From Evtepia gabavorous (GTDB lineage: Bacteria > Bacillota > Clostridia > Oscillospirales > Oscillospiraceae): a stretch of 64,000 bases of DNA. This document shows positions 9,128-17,610 of the stretch, one piece after another. The translations under genes were made by a program, and so were the position numbers. Positions within the stretch are counted from its first letter, which is position 1. Each line of letters begins with the position of its first letter. The DNA lies in assembly GCF_003425665.1 (NCBI RefSeq), contig NZ_QQRQ01000002.1, forward strand, positions 140,671 through 204,670, written 5' to 3'. Below the pieces are notes generated by a model. The model did no database searches. It was not told where the DNA came from and saw only the letters and a list, made by a program, of their open reading frames with translations.

Positions 9128-11785
9128 ATGGCTTCCACGCAAAAGAAAACGGCAAACACGAAAAAACAGACCACGGGGAAAAAGCCCAACGGCACCCGGA
9201 AAAAGCCCCCGGCCTATGTTCCGGACCTGATGGCCCGGGGGATTGGCGCGGCGGTGTGCCTCTTCCTGGCCCTTATGGTGGTGCTGGGAATGGTTGGCAT
9301 ACACGCGGTGGTCCCCGATCTGCTGTGCCGCGGCATCCGCGGCCTCGTTGGCTATGGCTTTTGGCTGACCGCCCTGGCGCTGTTCTGGGCGGCGGGCCTG
9401 CTGCTGCTTCGGCGGGAAAGGCGGGCTACCCTGCGGCTCTGGTGCCTGGGCCTGCTGCCGGTGGTGGGCGGTGCGTTCCTCCATGTGCTGCTCTCGCCCC
9501 GGCAGCCTTCCCTGGGGATTGATCTGGCAAGCCGGCTCTGGAACGATGGGGTCTATGGCTTTGGCGGCGGTGTGATCAGCGGCGGGCTGGCGGTGTTTGG
9601 CACCATGGGCTTCAGCCGGGTGGGGGCAGGGGTGATCTTTGCCCTGGCCTTTCTGGCACTGCTGGCGGGCGCGGGCCATCTGACCCCGCCGAAGGTTTTG
9701 CGGGCACTGAGCCGTCTGCGGGAGCACCGGGCACAGCGGCGCTATGAGGACGAGGCCTACTATGAGGAGGAGGACTACGAGGACTACGGCGATCCAAGGG
9801 AGGAAGCGCAGAGGGAAGCCCCCCTCTCTCAGGGCGGTTTTTGGCCCATCAACCGGCGGAAACGGGCGCCTGACCTGCCCTTGGATGACCTGCCCGCCGC
9901 CAAGCAGCGAACCGGCACCCCGCCCCAGGAGAAGGGGAAAAAGCCGGCCCCGGCGGCGCCCGCCGCGGCGCAGGTGCTGCGGGAAGAGGAGGAAAAGCCC
10001 CCCCTTTTCCAGCCGGAAAGCCATGTAAAGCGGCCGGATGAGGTTTTGGAAGAGCTGACCCAGGAGGCGGAAGCGCCGGCCTGGAAGCTGGCGGAGGACG
10101 CGCCGGTATGGCAGCCCCCCGGGGAGCCAAAGCCCCCGACACGGGCCCAACGCCAGGCGGCCATTGAGAAGGAGGCCCAGGAGGTCACCCAGACCATTGC
10201 CCGGAGCCTGGAGGAGGACGCCCCCAGAGCTTATGTCTATCCCTCTCTGGACCTGCTGACCCAGCCCAGCGGCGACAGTGCCCGGGCGGCCCATGAGGAA
10301 CTGGAGGGGACCCTGGACCGGCTGTCCAGCGTGCTCAACTCCTTCGGCATTGACGGCCATGTGACCGGGGCGGTGCAGGGGCCCTCAGTGACCCGGTATG
10401 AGGTGGCGCTGGAACAGGGGGTACGGCTGAATAAGCTCACCAACCTCTCTGACGATGTGGCCCTGGCGCTGGGGGTCTCCAGCGTGCGGATTGCCCCAGT
10501 GCCGGGGAAAATCTCTGTGGTGGGCATTGAGGTGCCCAACAAAGTTGTCATCCCGGTACCCATTCGGGAGGTGCTGGATTCCCCGGCTTTCCGCCGGCAC
10601 AAGTCCAGTGTGGCCTTCTCCGTGGGCAAGGACATCGGCGGCAACTATATCGTGGGGGACTGCTCCAAGCTGCCCCACATGCTCATTGCCGGCACCACAG
10701 GGTCTGGTAAGTCGGTGTGCATTAACTCCCTGCTCATCAGTATGCTCTATAAATCCACCCCGGAGGAACTCCGCCTGATTATGGTGGACCCCAAGATGGT
10801 GGAGCTGGGGGGATACAACGGCATCCCCCATCTGCTGATCCCTGTGGTGACCGACCCCAAGAAGGCCGCCGGCGCCCTCCAATGGGCGGTGACGGAGATG
10901 ATGAAGCGGTACCGCCTGTTTGCGGAGGCCGGGGTGCGGGAGCTCTCCTCCTACAACCAGTGGGCCAAGGGACAGGAGGGGGTGGACACCATGCCCAAGG
11001 TGGTCATCGTCATTGACGAGCTGGCCGACCTGATGCTGGTGGCGGCCAAGGAGGTGGAGGAGTCCATCTGCCGGGTGGCTCAGATGGGCCGTGCCGCCGG
11101 CATGCACCTGGTCATTGCCACCCAGCGCCCCTCGGCGGACGTCATCACCGGCCTGATGAAGGCCAACATCCCCTCCCGGATCGCCTTCGCGGTGGCCTCC
11201 TCCCTGGAGTCTCGGATCATCCTGGACAACACCGGGGCGGAAAAGCTGGTGGGCAAGGGGGATATGCTCTGGTTTCCCCTGGGTTCCGGCAAGCCTCTGC
11301 GGGTCCAGGGCTGCTTCATCTCTGATGAGGAGGTGGCGGCGGTGGTGGACAGCGTCAAGCAGAATGCCGCTGCCGAGTATGACGATGAGGTGATGGCGCA
11401 GATCGAGCAGCACGTCACCGAATCGGAGAAAAAAGGCAAGTCCGCCGGCGGCGCCTTCCCCGCCGGCGAGGCGGGGGAGGAGGAGCAGGATGAGCTCTTC
11501 CCCGCCGGTGTGGATGTGATTTTGGACCTGGGACAGGCTTCGGTCTCCCTGCTCCAGCGCCGGCTGAAGCTGGGCTATGCCCGGGCGGCCCGTCTGATGG
11601 ACCAGATGGAGGAGAAGGGGATCGTGGGACCCTCTGAGGGCTCCAAGCCCCGGCAGATTCTCATCACCAAGGACCAGTGGGTCCAGATGCAGAGCGGCGG
11701 AGACCCCACGCCCCCGGAGGCGGCTCCCCCTGTGGAGGAGGAAATCCTAACCTTTGATCCCGTCCCGCCCCACTATGAGGAATGA
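9128..11785 (+). CDS. ftsK: FtsK/SpoIIIE DNA translocase
   Basis: 885 residues. Membrane-anchored hexameric ATPase that pumps chromosomal DNA through the division or sporulation septum. The N-terminus has a basic leader and about four membrane helices (roughly 35-190), then a variable acidic/proline-rich linker with a Tyr/Glu/Asp-rich run (about 205-225), then the motor: alpha domain, Walker A GTTGSGKS near 524-531, Walker B VIVIDELADL near 620, and ATQRPS. A C-terminal winged-helix gamma domain (about 805-865; LLQRRLKLGYARAARLMDQME) should read KOPS/SRS-type DNA. AAGGAGGG precedes the ATG. FtsK and SpoIIIE cannot be told apart by sequence here. Confidence 0.95.
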   Translation: MASTQKKTANTKKQTTGKKPNGTRKKPPAYVPDLMARGIGAAVCLFLALMVVLGMVGIHAVVPDLLCRGIRGLVGYGFWLTALALFWAAGLLLLRRERRATLRLWCLGLLPVVGGAFLHVLLSPRQPSLGIDLASRLWNDGVYGFGGGVISGGLAVFGTMGFSRVGAGVIFALAFLALLAGAGHLTPPKVLRALSRLREHRAQRRYEDEAYYEEEDYEDYGDPREEAQREAPLSQGGFWPINRRKRAPDLPLDDLPAAKQRTGTPPQEKGKKPAPAAPAAAQVLREEEEKPPLFQPESHVKRPDEVLEELTQEAEAPAWKLAEDAPVWQPPGEPKPPTRAQRQAAIEKEAQEVTQTIARSLEEDAPRAYVYPSLDLLTQPSGDSARAAHEELEGTLDRLSSVLNSFGIDGHVTGAVQGPSVTRYEVALEQGVRLNKLTNLSDDVALALGVSSVRIAPVPGKISVVGIEVPNKVVIPVPIREVLDSPAFRRHKSSVAFSVGKDIGGNYIVGDCSKLPHMLIAGTTGSGKSVCINSLLISMLYKSTPEELRLIMVDPKMVELGGYNGIPHLLIPVVTDPKKAAGALQWAVTEMMKRYRLFAEAGVRELSSYNQWAKGQEGVDTMPKVVIVIDELADLMLVAAKEVEESICRVAQMGRAAGMHLVIATQRPSADVITGLMKANIPSRIAFAVASSLESRIILDNTGAEKLVGKGDMLWFPLGSGKPLRVQGCFISDEEVAAVVDSVKQNAAAEYDDEVMAQIEQHVTESEKKGKSAGGAFPAGEAGEEEQDELFPAGVDVILDLGQASVSLLQRRLKLGYARAARLMDQMEEKGIVGPSEGSKPRQILITKDQWVQMQSGGDPTPPEAAPPVEEEILTFDPVPPHYEE

Positions 11786-11788
11786 CCA

Positions 11789-11822
11789 AGCGCCGTGAAC
11801 CAGGCAGGTTCACGGCGCTTTT
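11789..11822 (+). terminator. Terminator after ftsK
   Basis: Perfect 12-bp stem AGCGCCGTGAAC / GTTCACGGCGCT (11789-11800 and 11808-11819) around a 7-base loop, followed by TTTT. It closes the long housekeeping run that ends with ftsK. Confidence 0.9.
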
Positions 11823-11877
11823 GGCGGAATGCCTGGGGAAAAAGTTGATTTTTTGGAAGAAAAGCATGCCCTACCGA

Positions 11878-11905
11878 TTGAAAAAAAAGGGATAACTGCT
11901 ATAAT
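11878..11905 (+). promoter_or_regulatory. SigA-type promoter of the ATP-grasp operon
   Basis: TTGAAA (11878-11883), 16-base spacer, TATAAT (11900-11905) with an extended -10 TGC directly before it. It lies 46 bases before the next ATG and just after the ftsK terminator, so the downstream genes form their own transcription unit. Confidence 0.8.
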
Positions 11906-11950
11906 GTTCTATATACTCTGTTTAGTACTTGCAAAGATGAGGTCTGTACC

Positions 11951-13201
11951 ATGTGCTTTGACGATCCGATCTATCTGGACCGGGGCTCCTTTGAGGACCT
12001 TATGGTTGATACCGATCAGCACAGGATCTGTTGGATGTACCACGACATACTGTCCCACCCCAGGATCGCCTGGCTGTTTGACAAATATGCCGGAAAAGGA
12101 ACACCCATCCGCGAAGCATGGACAACTATGGCCTGGGTGGCTGCGGGGTACCAGGAGGACAGCTTTTACCTTTTATTTAAGTGGTATGAGGATTTCTACG
12201 ACCCGCCCCAGCGCAGTGATCTCTATTTTGTGGAACGGGAAGGACCCGATGGTGAGATTCGGGTCCGTTTTTTGAACCGGGATTTTCAGAACAAGCTGGA
12301 ACGGAGAGAGCTGGCCTGGTGCGAGAGCTTCCCCGTCCGCGTCAGCCAGAACGCCAGCTATTTTTTTGGCGACAGCAAGTTTGACGCCAATCCGGTGGGA
12401 CGGATTCTCCAGCTGCTGGGCCGAAACGCCGGACGGGAGCTGGAGTGTTTTGACTGGTATTTTGGCCGGCGCAGCGACGGGGAGAAGTCCCGGCTGTGTG
12501 CCACCATTGCGGCCTATTTCCGCAGTGTGCAGGCCATTCGGGAGATCCTTTTCAGCCTGGTGGCCAGCGACGGCAAGACGCCGGAGGGAAGCCGCCACAT
12601 GCGCGCCGATGATCTGCTGGAAATCTTGAAGCCGGTCTCCGCCCAGATTGATGAGGAACGCCTACCCGCCCTGGGGAGGCTGTTCCAGGACCTGGCGGAT
12701 GGCTTTTTTGACGAACCCAGCCGCGCCCCCTACCTCAGCCGGGGGGCGGGCCGGGCCTTGACCGACCGCACGGAGACCGGGGAACTTCGCTGGCTGCGGC
12801 TGGGCAGACAGAGCGGCCGCCGGCTCCTCCGGGAGCTGTACAGCCGCTGCGCCCCCCGGAGTGTGTGGGATGTGTTCCACCGGTGGCAGGGGGAGGTTTA
12901 CTACACCGTTCTCCGCCGCCCGCTGTCCCAGGATTTGCCCCGGGGGGTCTACCTTCTCTCCCGGTTTGAGGACCAGACCGGCCTGGATGTCACCGGCCTG
13001 TTCTGGCTGGAGAATGTCACTGTGGGGGTGGCGCATCTGTGCAAGGGGGAGTTTTTTGAGGAACTGCTGGACCTCCTCCTCTCCCGGCCCACCCGGGAGG
13101 CCGCGCTGCCTGCCGCCCGGCCCAGGGAGGAGACCATGGTCAGCGGATACAGCTACCTGCTTCAGGAGGCCTTTGAACAATACGGCCGGGGCATGGGCTG
13201 A
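11951..13201 (+). CDS. Unrecognised 416-residue protein, first gene of ATP-grasp operon
   Basis: Not recognised. It is a soluble 416-residue protein with no signal peptide, membrane helix or obvious nucleotide-binding loop. The sequence is rich in aromatic residues and Arg (for example FYLLFKWYEDFYDPP near residues 72-86 and ELECFDWYFGRR near 161-172) and contains several Cys but no paired Cys motif. The ATG has GAGG 8 bases upstream and a strong promoter 46 bases upstream. It is followed after 26 bases by an ATP-grasp ligase and then PHP and deacetylase genes, all co-directional, so it probably belongs to the same pathway. Long open frame, codon use like its neighbours and good ribosome binding site make it a real gene. 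Confidence 0.8.
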   Translation: MCFDDPIYLDRGSFEDLMVDTDQHRICWMYHDILSHPRIAWLFDKYAGKGTPIREAWTTMAWVAAGYQEDSFYLLFKWYEDFYDPPQRSDLYFVEREGPDGEIRVRFLNRDFQNKLERRELAWCESFPVRVSQNASYFFGDSKFDANPVGRILQLLGRNAGRELECFDWYFGRRSDGEKSRLCATIAAYFRSVQAIREILFSLVASDGKTPEGSRHMRADDLLEILKPVSAQIDEERLPALGRLFQDLADGFFDEPSRAPYLSRGAGRALTDRTETGELRWLRLGRQSGRRLLRELYSRCAPRSVWDVFHRWQGEVYYTVLRRPLSQDLPRGVYLLSRFEDQTGLDVTGLFWLENVTVGVAHLCKGEFFEELLDLLLSRPTREAALPAARPREETMVSGYSYLLQEAFEQYGRGMG

Positions 13202-13227
13202 GGCCGCCGGAAAAAGGAGGAGAGCCT

Positions 13228-14334
13228 TTGAAAACCGCAGTCGTTACAGACGGAAAATACCGCGCCTCCCTGGCCGCGGTCCGGGCGCTGGGAGAGGCGG
13301 GCTTTCGGGTGGTTGTGACCCAGACCCGGGCAGAGGCCACTGTCACGCCGGCCTCCTTTGTCTCCCGCTTTGCCGCGGAGACCCGGTGGATTCCCGGCTC
13401 CTGCCGGGAGGCGGACTACGGCACCCGCCTGCGGGAGCTGCTGGAGGCCTATGACCACCCTGTTCTCTTCTGTACCGGGGCGGACACCCTCAACCTGGTC
13501 AGCAGCCGGCGGGAGGAGCTGGCCCGGGCGGCGGACTTTCTGGTGGCGCCGCAGCCGGTGCTGGATGCCCTGAACGACAAGGAGACCGTCCACCGGCGGG
13601 CGGTGGAACTGGGGCTTCCAGTCCCCCGGGAATATGACGAAATGCCCGACCGGTTTCCCGTGGTCATCAAGCCCCACTGCGGGGAGAAGGCGGGCCTTAA
13701 GGCCAGGGACCGGTATCAGATCGCCCGGGACCCAGGCGAGTATGCCCGGCAGTACGCGGCCATGCGCCGCTATGACCCGTCCCCCATTGTGCAGGAAAAG
13801 GTAGAGGGGCCGGGAGAGGGGGTCAACCTGCTTCTGGATCAAAGCAGCCGGCTGGTGTGCGCCTTCTGCCACCGGCGGCTGCGGGAGTATCCGGTTACGG
13901 GGGGACCGTCCACCTGCTGCGTCAGCTTTTATGAGGAGACCATGATCCGTCAGGCCTACCAGCTGCTGGCCTCCTTTGGCTTTGTGGGCATGGCCATGGT
14001 GGAGTTCAAGGGGGGACGGGTGCTGGAGGTGAACCCACGGGTGTGGGGGAGCTTTCCCATGAGCACCTGCTGCGGCAGCCCCTTTACCGCCCTGTATGCC
14101 CGGGCGGCCCAGGGGGAGACCCTCTCCTACATGCCGGAGGACTACCAAGTGGGGGTGAAGATGCGCTACCTTTTCCATGATGGCGCGGCCACCCTGGGCT
14201 ATCTCCGGCAGGGGGACTGGCGGCGGGCCCTGGCTGGGGTGGCGGACTTCTTCCGCACCCCGGAGGCCCTGTACCGCAAGGACGACAAGGGGGCCTATCG
14301 GGCCTACCTCCGCAACAGCCTGAAAGGCAGATGA
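13228..14334 (+). CDS. ATP-grasp domain carboxylate ligase
   Basis: 368 residues with the order pre-ATP-grasp Rossmann-like domain (1-115; DGKYRASLAAVRALGEAGF) and ATP-grasp fold (about 115-300). ATP/Mg features are VVIKPHCGEKAGLKAR (about 144-159), VQEKVEGPGEGVNLL near 189-203, and the Mg-binding EVNPRVWGS near 267-275. Proteins of this type couple a carboxylate to an amine or other nucleophile through an acyl-phosphate; the substrate is not predictable. TTG start chosen: AAGGAGG is 7 bases upstream and no ATG lies near. The stop is one base before the PHP gene. The C-terminal about 60 residues are helical and basic. Confidence 0.85.
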   Translation: MKTAVVTDGKYRASLAAVRALGEAGFRVVVTQTRAEATVTPASFVSRFAAETRWIPGSCREADYGTRLRELLEAYDHPVLFCTGADTLNLVSSRREELARAADFLVAPQPVLDALNDKETVHRRAVELGLPVPREYDEMPDRFPVVIKPHCGEKAGLKARDRYQIARDPGEYARQYAAMRRYDPSPIVQEKVEGPGEGVNLLLDQSSRLVCAFCHRRLREYPVTGGPSTCCVSFYEETMIRQAYQLLASFGFVGMAMVEFKGGRVLEVNPRVWGSFPMSTCCGSPFTALYARAAQGETLSYMPEDYQVGVKMRYLFHDGAATLGYLRQGDWRRALAGVADFFRTPEALYRKDDKGAYRAYLRNSLKGR

Positions 14335-14335
14335 T

Positions 14336-15064
14336 ATGAGACTGACACTGGATTTGCACCTCCACTCCCAGGCCTCCCCGGACGGACGGATGACGGTGGA
14401 GGAGATTGCCGCCGCCGCCCGGGCCAGAGGGCTGCACGGGGTGGCGGTCTGTGACCACGACGTGGTCTACACAGGGCCCACGGAGGTGGACGGCGTTCTG
14501 CTGATTCCGGGGGTGGAGTTCTCCACGGAACACGGCCACCTTCTGGGCCTGTTTGTCCGCCAGCCCATGGTCTATACCACCTGGGAGGAGACCACCCAGG
14601 CCGTCCGCCGGCTGGGGGGACTGACGGTGCTGGCCCATCCCTTTCAGCACCGGAAGGAGGAGGGGAAACTGGTGCCTCTGGTTCCCTATCTGGATGGGAT
14701 GGAGACCTGGAATGGCCGGGCCAACCGGAAGAATCCCCAGGCCAACGCCCAGGCCGCGGCCTTTGCCAAGGACTATGGGCTGATCCCCACAGCGGGAAGC
14801 GATGCCCATCTGGCCCAGGAGATTGGCAACGGGACCATCACCGTGGAGGCTGCGGACAGGACCCTCCCCGCCATTCGGACGGCGCTCCTGGACGGAAAGG
14901 GCTGGATTACCGGGGAGGAAGGCTCCTCCCTCTGCGTTGCCCGGAGCCAATATACCAAGTTGAAAAAGACCCATGCCCCCCCTCTGCGCTATGGAAGGTG
15001 GGCGGCGTTCGCCCTGAAATGTGCCTGGGAGGATCTCAGAAGAACGCGGAGGAAAGGAGAATAA
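14336..15064 (+). CDS. PHP-domain metal-dependent phosphoesterase
   Basis: 242 residues, a complete PHP fold. Metal ligands visible in family order are DLHLHS (His8, His10), CDHD (Asp40, His41), GVEFS (Glu61), His66, LAHPF (His101) and GSDAH (Asp156, His158). Such stand-alone proteins are phosphoesterases such as histidinol-phosphatase-like or nucleotide 3'-phosphate phosphatases (TrpH/YciV). The start is 1 base after the ATP-grasp stop (TGATATG), and the next gene begins 4 bases after its stop, so it is tightly co-translated. Substrate unknown; the neighbours suggest a phosphorylated intermediate of the same pathway. Confidence 0.88.
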   Translation: MRLTLDLHLHSQASPDGRMTVEEIAAAARARGLHGVAVCDHDVVYTGPTEVDGVLLIPGVEFSTEHGHLLGLFVRQPMVYTTWEETTQAVRRLGGLTVLAHPFQHRKEEGKLVPLVPYLDGMETWNGRANRKNPQANAQAAAFAKDYGLIPTAGSDAHLAQEIGNGTITVEAADRTLPAIRTALLDGKGWITGEEGSSLCVARSQYTKLKKTHAPPLRYGRWAAFALKCAWEDLRRTRRKGE

Positions 15065-15068
15065 TGGC

Positions 15069-16349
15069 ATGTCCTTAATCGTAAAAGTGGGAAAGGCGGG
15101 CAAGCGCGTTGTCAAGAAGTTCTTGCCTGAGGAGAAGCACCATGTGAGCTACACCCGGCGGATAGAACGGGTGAAGACCAGGGAGCGGGTGGTGGCCATG
15201 ACCTTCGACGATGGTCCCATGGACCTGCCCTCCAGCCCCGATAAATTTGACGGAAAGGCCCTGACCGACATCCTCCTGGACACGCTGGGGGAGTATGGAG
15301 CCCAGGGCACCTTCGACGTGGTGGGGGACACCAGTGAAAACTATCCTGACACAGCTGGCAAAAGCGGCCAGGCGGACTGGGGCGGCGTGCGGTATGACCA
15401 CTACCCGGACATCAACCAGGACGAGCGGGGCGGCGCGGTGCACAACCAGCGGCTGCTCCGCCGGATGCTGGACGAGGGGCACCAGGTGACCAACCACGGG
15501 TACCGCCACGTCCTGTTTGGGAAAAAGCCCTTTGTCTACGGCAAACGGGACCATTTCCACGGCTTGGACCAGGTGGTGTCCGACCTGACCCGTCTGCACA
15601 CCCTGCTGAAGGAGACCTACGGTTATGAGATGACCATGGCCCGCCCGCCCCACTATGTGGATAAGATCGAGGGGGGCTTTACCAGCTACGATGCCTATGA
15701 CCAGATGGGATACCTCTATCTGGCCGCTGCCTTTGACGGGGCGGGTTGGCTGCCGCTGCACCACGGCTCGGCCCAGGAGAGCCTGCGGGCGGAGGTGGAG
15801 GCCATGGTGGACCCCATGCGGAAGGTGCTGGAGGCGGACCCCGACGGATTGGCCGGTCAAATCATTTTCCAGAAAGACGGCTACAACATGTGCCGCCGGA
15901 CCCCGGTGGCCTTTGGCTTAAAAAAGCAGCTGGAGCTGCTGAAGAAGTATGGTTATCAGGTGGTCACCGTCCAGCGGCTCATGGAGTACAGCCCCTTTGC
16001 CGATGTGGGCCGGGAAGACCCCGGCTTTGAAAAGCTGGTCCGCCTCCAGAAGACCCGGGGGATTGTCTACTCAGACAACCGGCTGCGGCTGGACGCCCCT
16101 ATGACCTGGGGGGAACTGGCGATGCTGCTGGCCCCCCGGGGGGAGGCCATTGACCGCCGGATTCAGAAAATCCGGGAGACCGGCACAGCCCAGCACGCCA
16201 ACTGGGGCGCCATGGACTGGTGCGCCGAGCAGGGGATTCTGAAGTACGCCATGGACCCGGATGGGGCGGTGAGCAGCCTGCCCAGCGCATATTTTGCCCC
16301 GGCCAAGGGCTTTACCCGCCGGCAGGTCTACGAGGCCTTTCGGGAGTGA
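15069..16349 (+). CDS. NodB-type polysaccharide deacetylase-like protein with SLH-like C-terminus
   Basis: 426 residues. The NodB homology domain carries the metal triad: TFDDGP (45-50) and HGYRH (His143, His147), plus RPPHY near 195, so it should be a catalytically competent carbohydrate esterase 4 family member. The N-terminus is basic with no signal peptide, which is odd for a wall deacetylase. Residues about 350-426 (MTWGELAMLL, WGAMDWCAEQGIL, FTRRQVYEAF) look like one S-layer-homology repeat. The ATG at 15069 is preferred to 15021 because AAGGAGA lies 8 bases upstream. It follows the PHP gene by 4 bases. Cytoplasmic substrate or non-classical export cannot be decided. Confidence 0.8.
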   Translation: MSLIVKVGKAGKRVVKKFLPEEKHHVSYTRRIERVKTRERVVAMTFDDGPMDLPSSPDKFDGKALTDILLDTLGEYGAQGTFDVVGDTSENYPDTAGKSGQADWGGVRYDHYPDINQDERGGAVHNQRLLRRMLDEGHQVTNHGYRHVLFGKKPFVYGKRDHFHGLDQVVSDLTRLHTLLKETYGYEMTMARPPHYVDKIEGGFTSYDAYDQMGYLYLAAAFDGAGWLPLHHGSAQESLRAEVEAMVDPMRKVLEADPDGLAGQIIFQKDGYNMCRRTPVAFGLKKQLELLKKYGYQVVTVQRLMEYSPFADVGREDPGFEKLVRLQKTRGIVYSDNRLRLDAPMTWGELAMLLAPRGEAIDRRIQKIRETGTAQHANWGAMDWCAEQGILKYAMDPDGAVSSLPSAYFAPAKGFTRRQVYEAFRE

Positions 16350-16402
16350 GCCGCAGGGCCGGGGCGGAGACAGAAAGACGGAACGTGACAGGAGGGATCG
16401 CA

Positions 16403-17179
16403 ATGGAGTTTATCAAGCTGAGCCTGGAGGAAGAACTGGCGGTGGTCACCATTGACCGCCCCAAAAGCCTGAACGCCCTGAACAGTCAGGTCTATCGGGA
16501 GATCATTGCCACCCTGCGGCAGGTGGAGGCCATGGACCAGGTTAAGGTGGTTATCCTCACCGGGGCAGGGGAGAAGGCCTTTGCCGCGGGGGCAGACATT
16601 GCCCAGATGGTCCACGAGGACGCCGTGGCGGGCCGCCGCCTGTCGGGGCTGTGCCATGAGGCGGCAAACCTGCTGGAGTCCATGCGGCAGGTGACCATTG
16701 CTGCGGTCAACGGGTTTGCCCTGGGGGGCGGCTGTGAGCTGACCCTGGCCTGTGACCTTCGCATTGCTGCCGACCACGCCCGGTTCGCCCTGCCCGAGGT
16801 CACCTTGGGCATCATTCCCGGCGGCGGCGGCACCCAGCGTCTGGCGCGGATCATCGGAGTGGGACGGGCCAAGGAGCTGATCTTCACCGGGGACCAGATT
16901 GACGCCCAGGAGGCCTACCGCCTGGGGCTGGCCAACCATGTGGTGCCCCGGGACGAATTGATGGAGACCTGCCGGGCCCTGGGAAAGAAGATTGCCTCCC
17001 GGGCCAGCTATGCCGTTTTTCTGGCCAAGACCGCCATCAATTCCAGCCAGGAAATTGACCTGAAAAACGGCGCGGAGCGGGAGAAGGATTTGCTGGGCCT
17101 GGCCTTCGCCACCCGGGATAAACAGGAGGGAATGGAGGCGTTTTTGGCCCGCCGGCCCCCGCGTTTTCAGGATTTTTAA
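16403..17179 (+). CDS. Enoyl-CoA hydratase / crotonase family (Crt-like)
   Basis: 258 residues, standard crotonase length. Oxyanion-hole and CoA motifs GEKAFAAGADI (56-66) and VNGFALGGGCEL (102-113) are intact, and both catalytic Glu residues of hydratases are present (Glu112 and Glu132 in LPEVTLGIIPGGGGTQRL). It therefore likely hydrates a short-chain enoyl-CoA, as Crt (3-hydroxybutyryl-CoA dehydratase) does in butyrate formation, although no other butyrate-pathway genes adjoin it. The ATG at 16403 has GGAGGG upstream; the 53-base gap to the deacetylase lacks a promoter or terminator, so it may share that transcript. A terminator follows. Confidence 0.88.
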   Translation: MEFIKLSLEEELAVVTIDRPKSLNALNSQVYREIIATLRQVEAMDQVKVVILTGAGEKAFAAGADIAQMVHEDAVAGRRLSGLCHEAANLLESMRQVTIAAVNGFALGGGCELTLACDLRIAADHARFALPEVTLGIIPGGGGTQRLARIIGVGRAKELIFTGDQIDAQEAYRLGLANHVVPRDELMETCRALGKKIASRASYAVFLAKTAINSSQEIDLKNGAEREKDLLGLAFATRDKQEGMEAFLARRPPRFQDF

Positions 17180-17242
17180 GGGCAGAAAAAAAGTTGCCCA
17201 ATTTGGAACCCCTTGAGAATCAAGGACTTTTTGAAAAATTTT

Positions 17243-17275
17243 GGACCGATCCCCCAGGGATCGGTCCTTATTTTT
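17243..17275 (+). terminator. Terminator after the crotonase gene
   Basis: Perfect 11-bp stem GGACCGATCCC / GGGATCGGTCC (17243-17253 and 17257-17267) with a 3-base loop, then TTATTTTT. It ends the operon that starts at 11951. Confidence 0.9.
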
Positions 17276-17304
17276 GTGAATGGTAACGAAATCGTGTCTT
17301 AAAA

Positions 17305-17353
17305 TTAACAAATTGGTTACAAAAATAAACGAAGCAGTGACAAAGAGTATAAA
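17305..17353 (+). promoter_or_regulatory. Candidate WalR box and activated promoter for the cell wall hydrolase
   Basis: The minus strand of 17305-17321 reads TGTAAC-CAATT-TGTTAA, an exact match to the WalR (YycF) consensus of two TGTWAH hexamers 5 bases apart. A TATAAA (17348-17353) lies 27 bases to its right with a poor -35, so the box would sit near -47, as for activated promoters. The flanking 17281-17380 is unusually AT-rich for this window. The next gene, at 17611, is a secreted wall hydrolase, the kind of target WalRK controls. Regulation is inference. Confidence 0.5.
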
Positions 17354-17438
17354 AATGGGTAACAATTAGAAACAAAAATTTGGACAATCCTGCTAAAGCG
17401 GCGGCGGATTTTTACCGGTTTCCTCCGATTCCGGGAAT

Positions 17439-17468
17439 TTGCCAAGGGGGGCGGCCTTCGTGTATAAT
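17439..17468 (+). promoter_or_regulatory. Second possible promoter before the SleB-like gene
   Basis: TTGCCA (17439-17444), 18-base spacer, TATAAT (17463-17468). It lies about 140 bases before the start codon. The rest of 17180-17610 holds no gene; 17470-17590 is a GC-rich leader with a possible hairpin around AGCGCCGCC/GGCGGCG. Confidence 0.6.
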
Positions 17469-17610
17469 GCCCCCTGCAAGCGCCGCCGGGGCCGAGAGAG
17501 AGAAGGACCCGGCAGCACGAAGAAGCCAGGAGAGCACGCCGGAGCGCCGCCGGACACGGGCGCTTGAAGAGCGGCGGCGGGGGTGCTTTCCGTGACGACA
17601 GGAGTTTATG

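Noticed and set aside
8681..10360. 559-residue minus-strand open frame opposite uppP and ftsK
   Set aside because: His/Gln/Gly-rich shadow without any domain; both overlapped plus-strand genes are certain.
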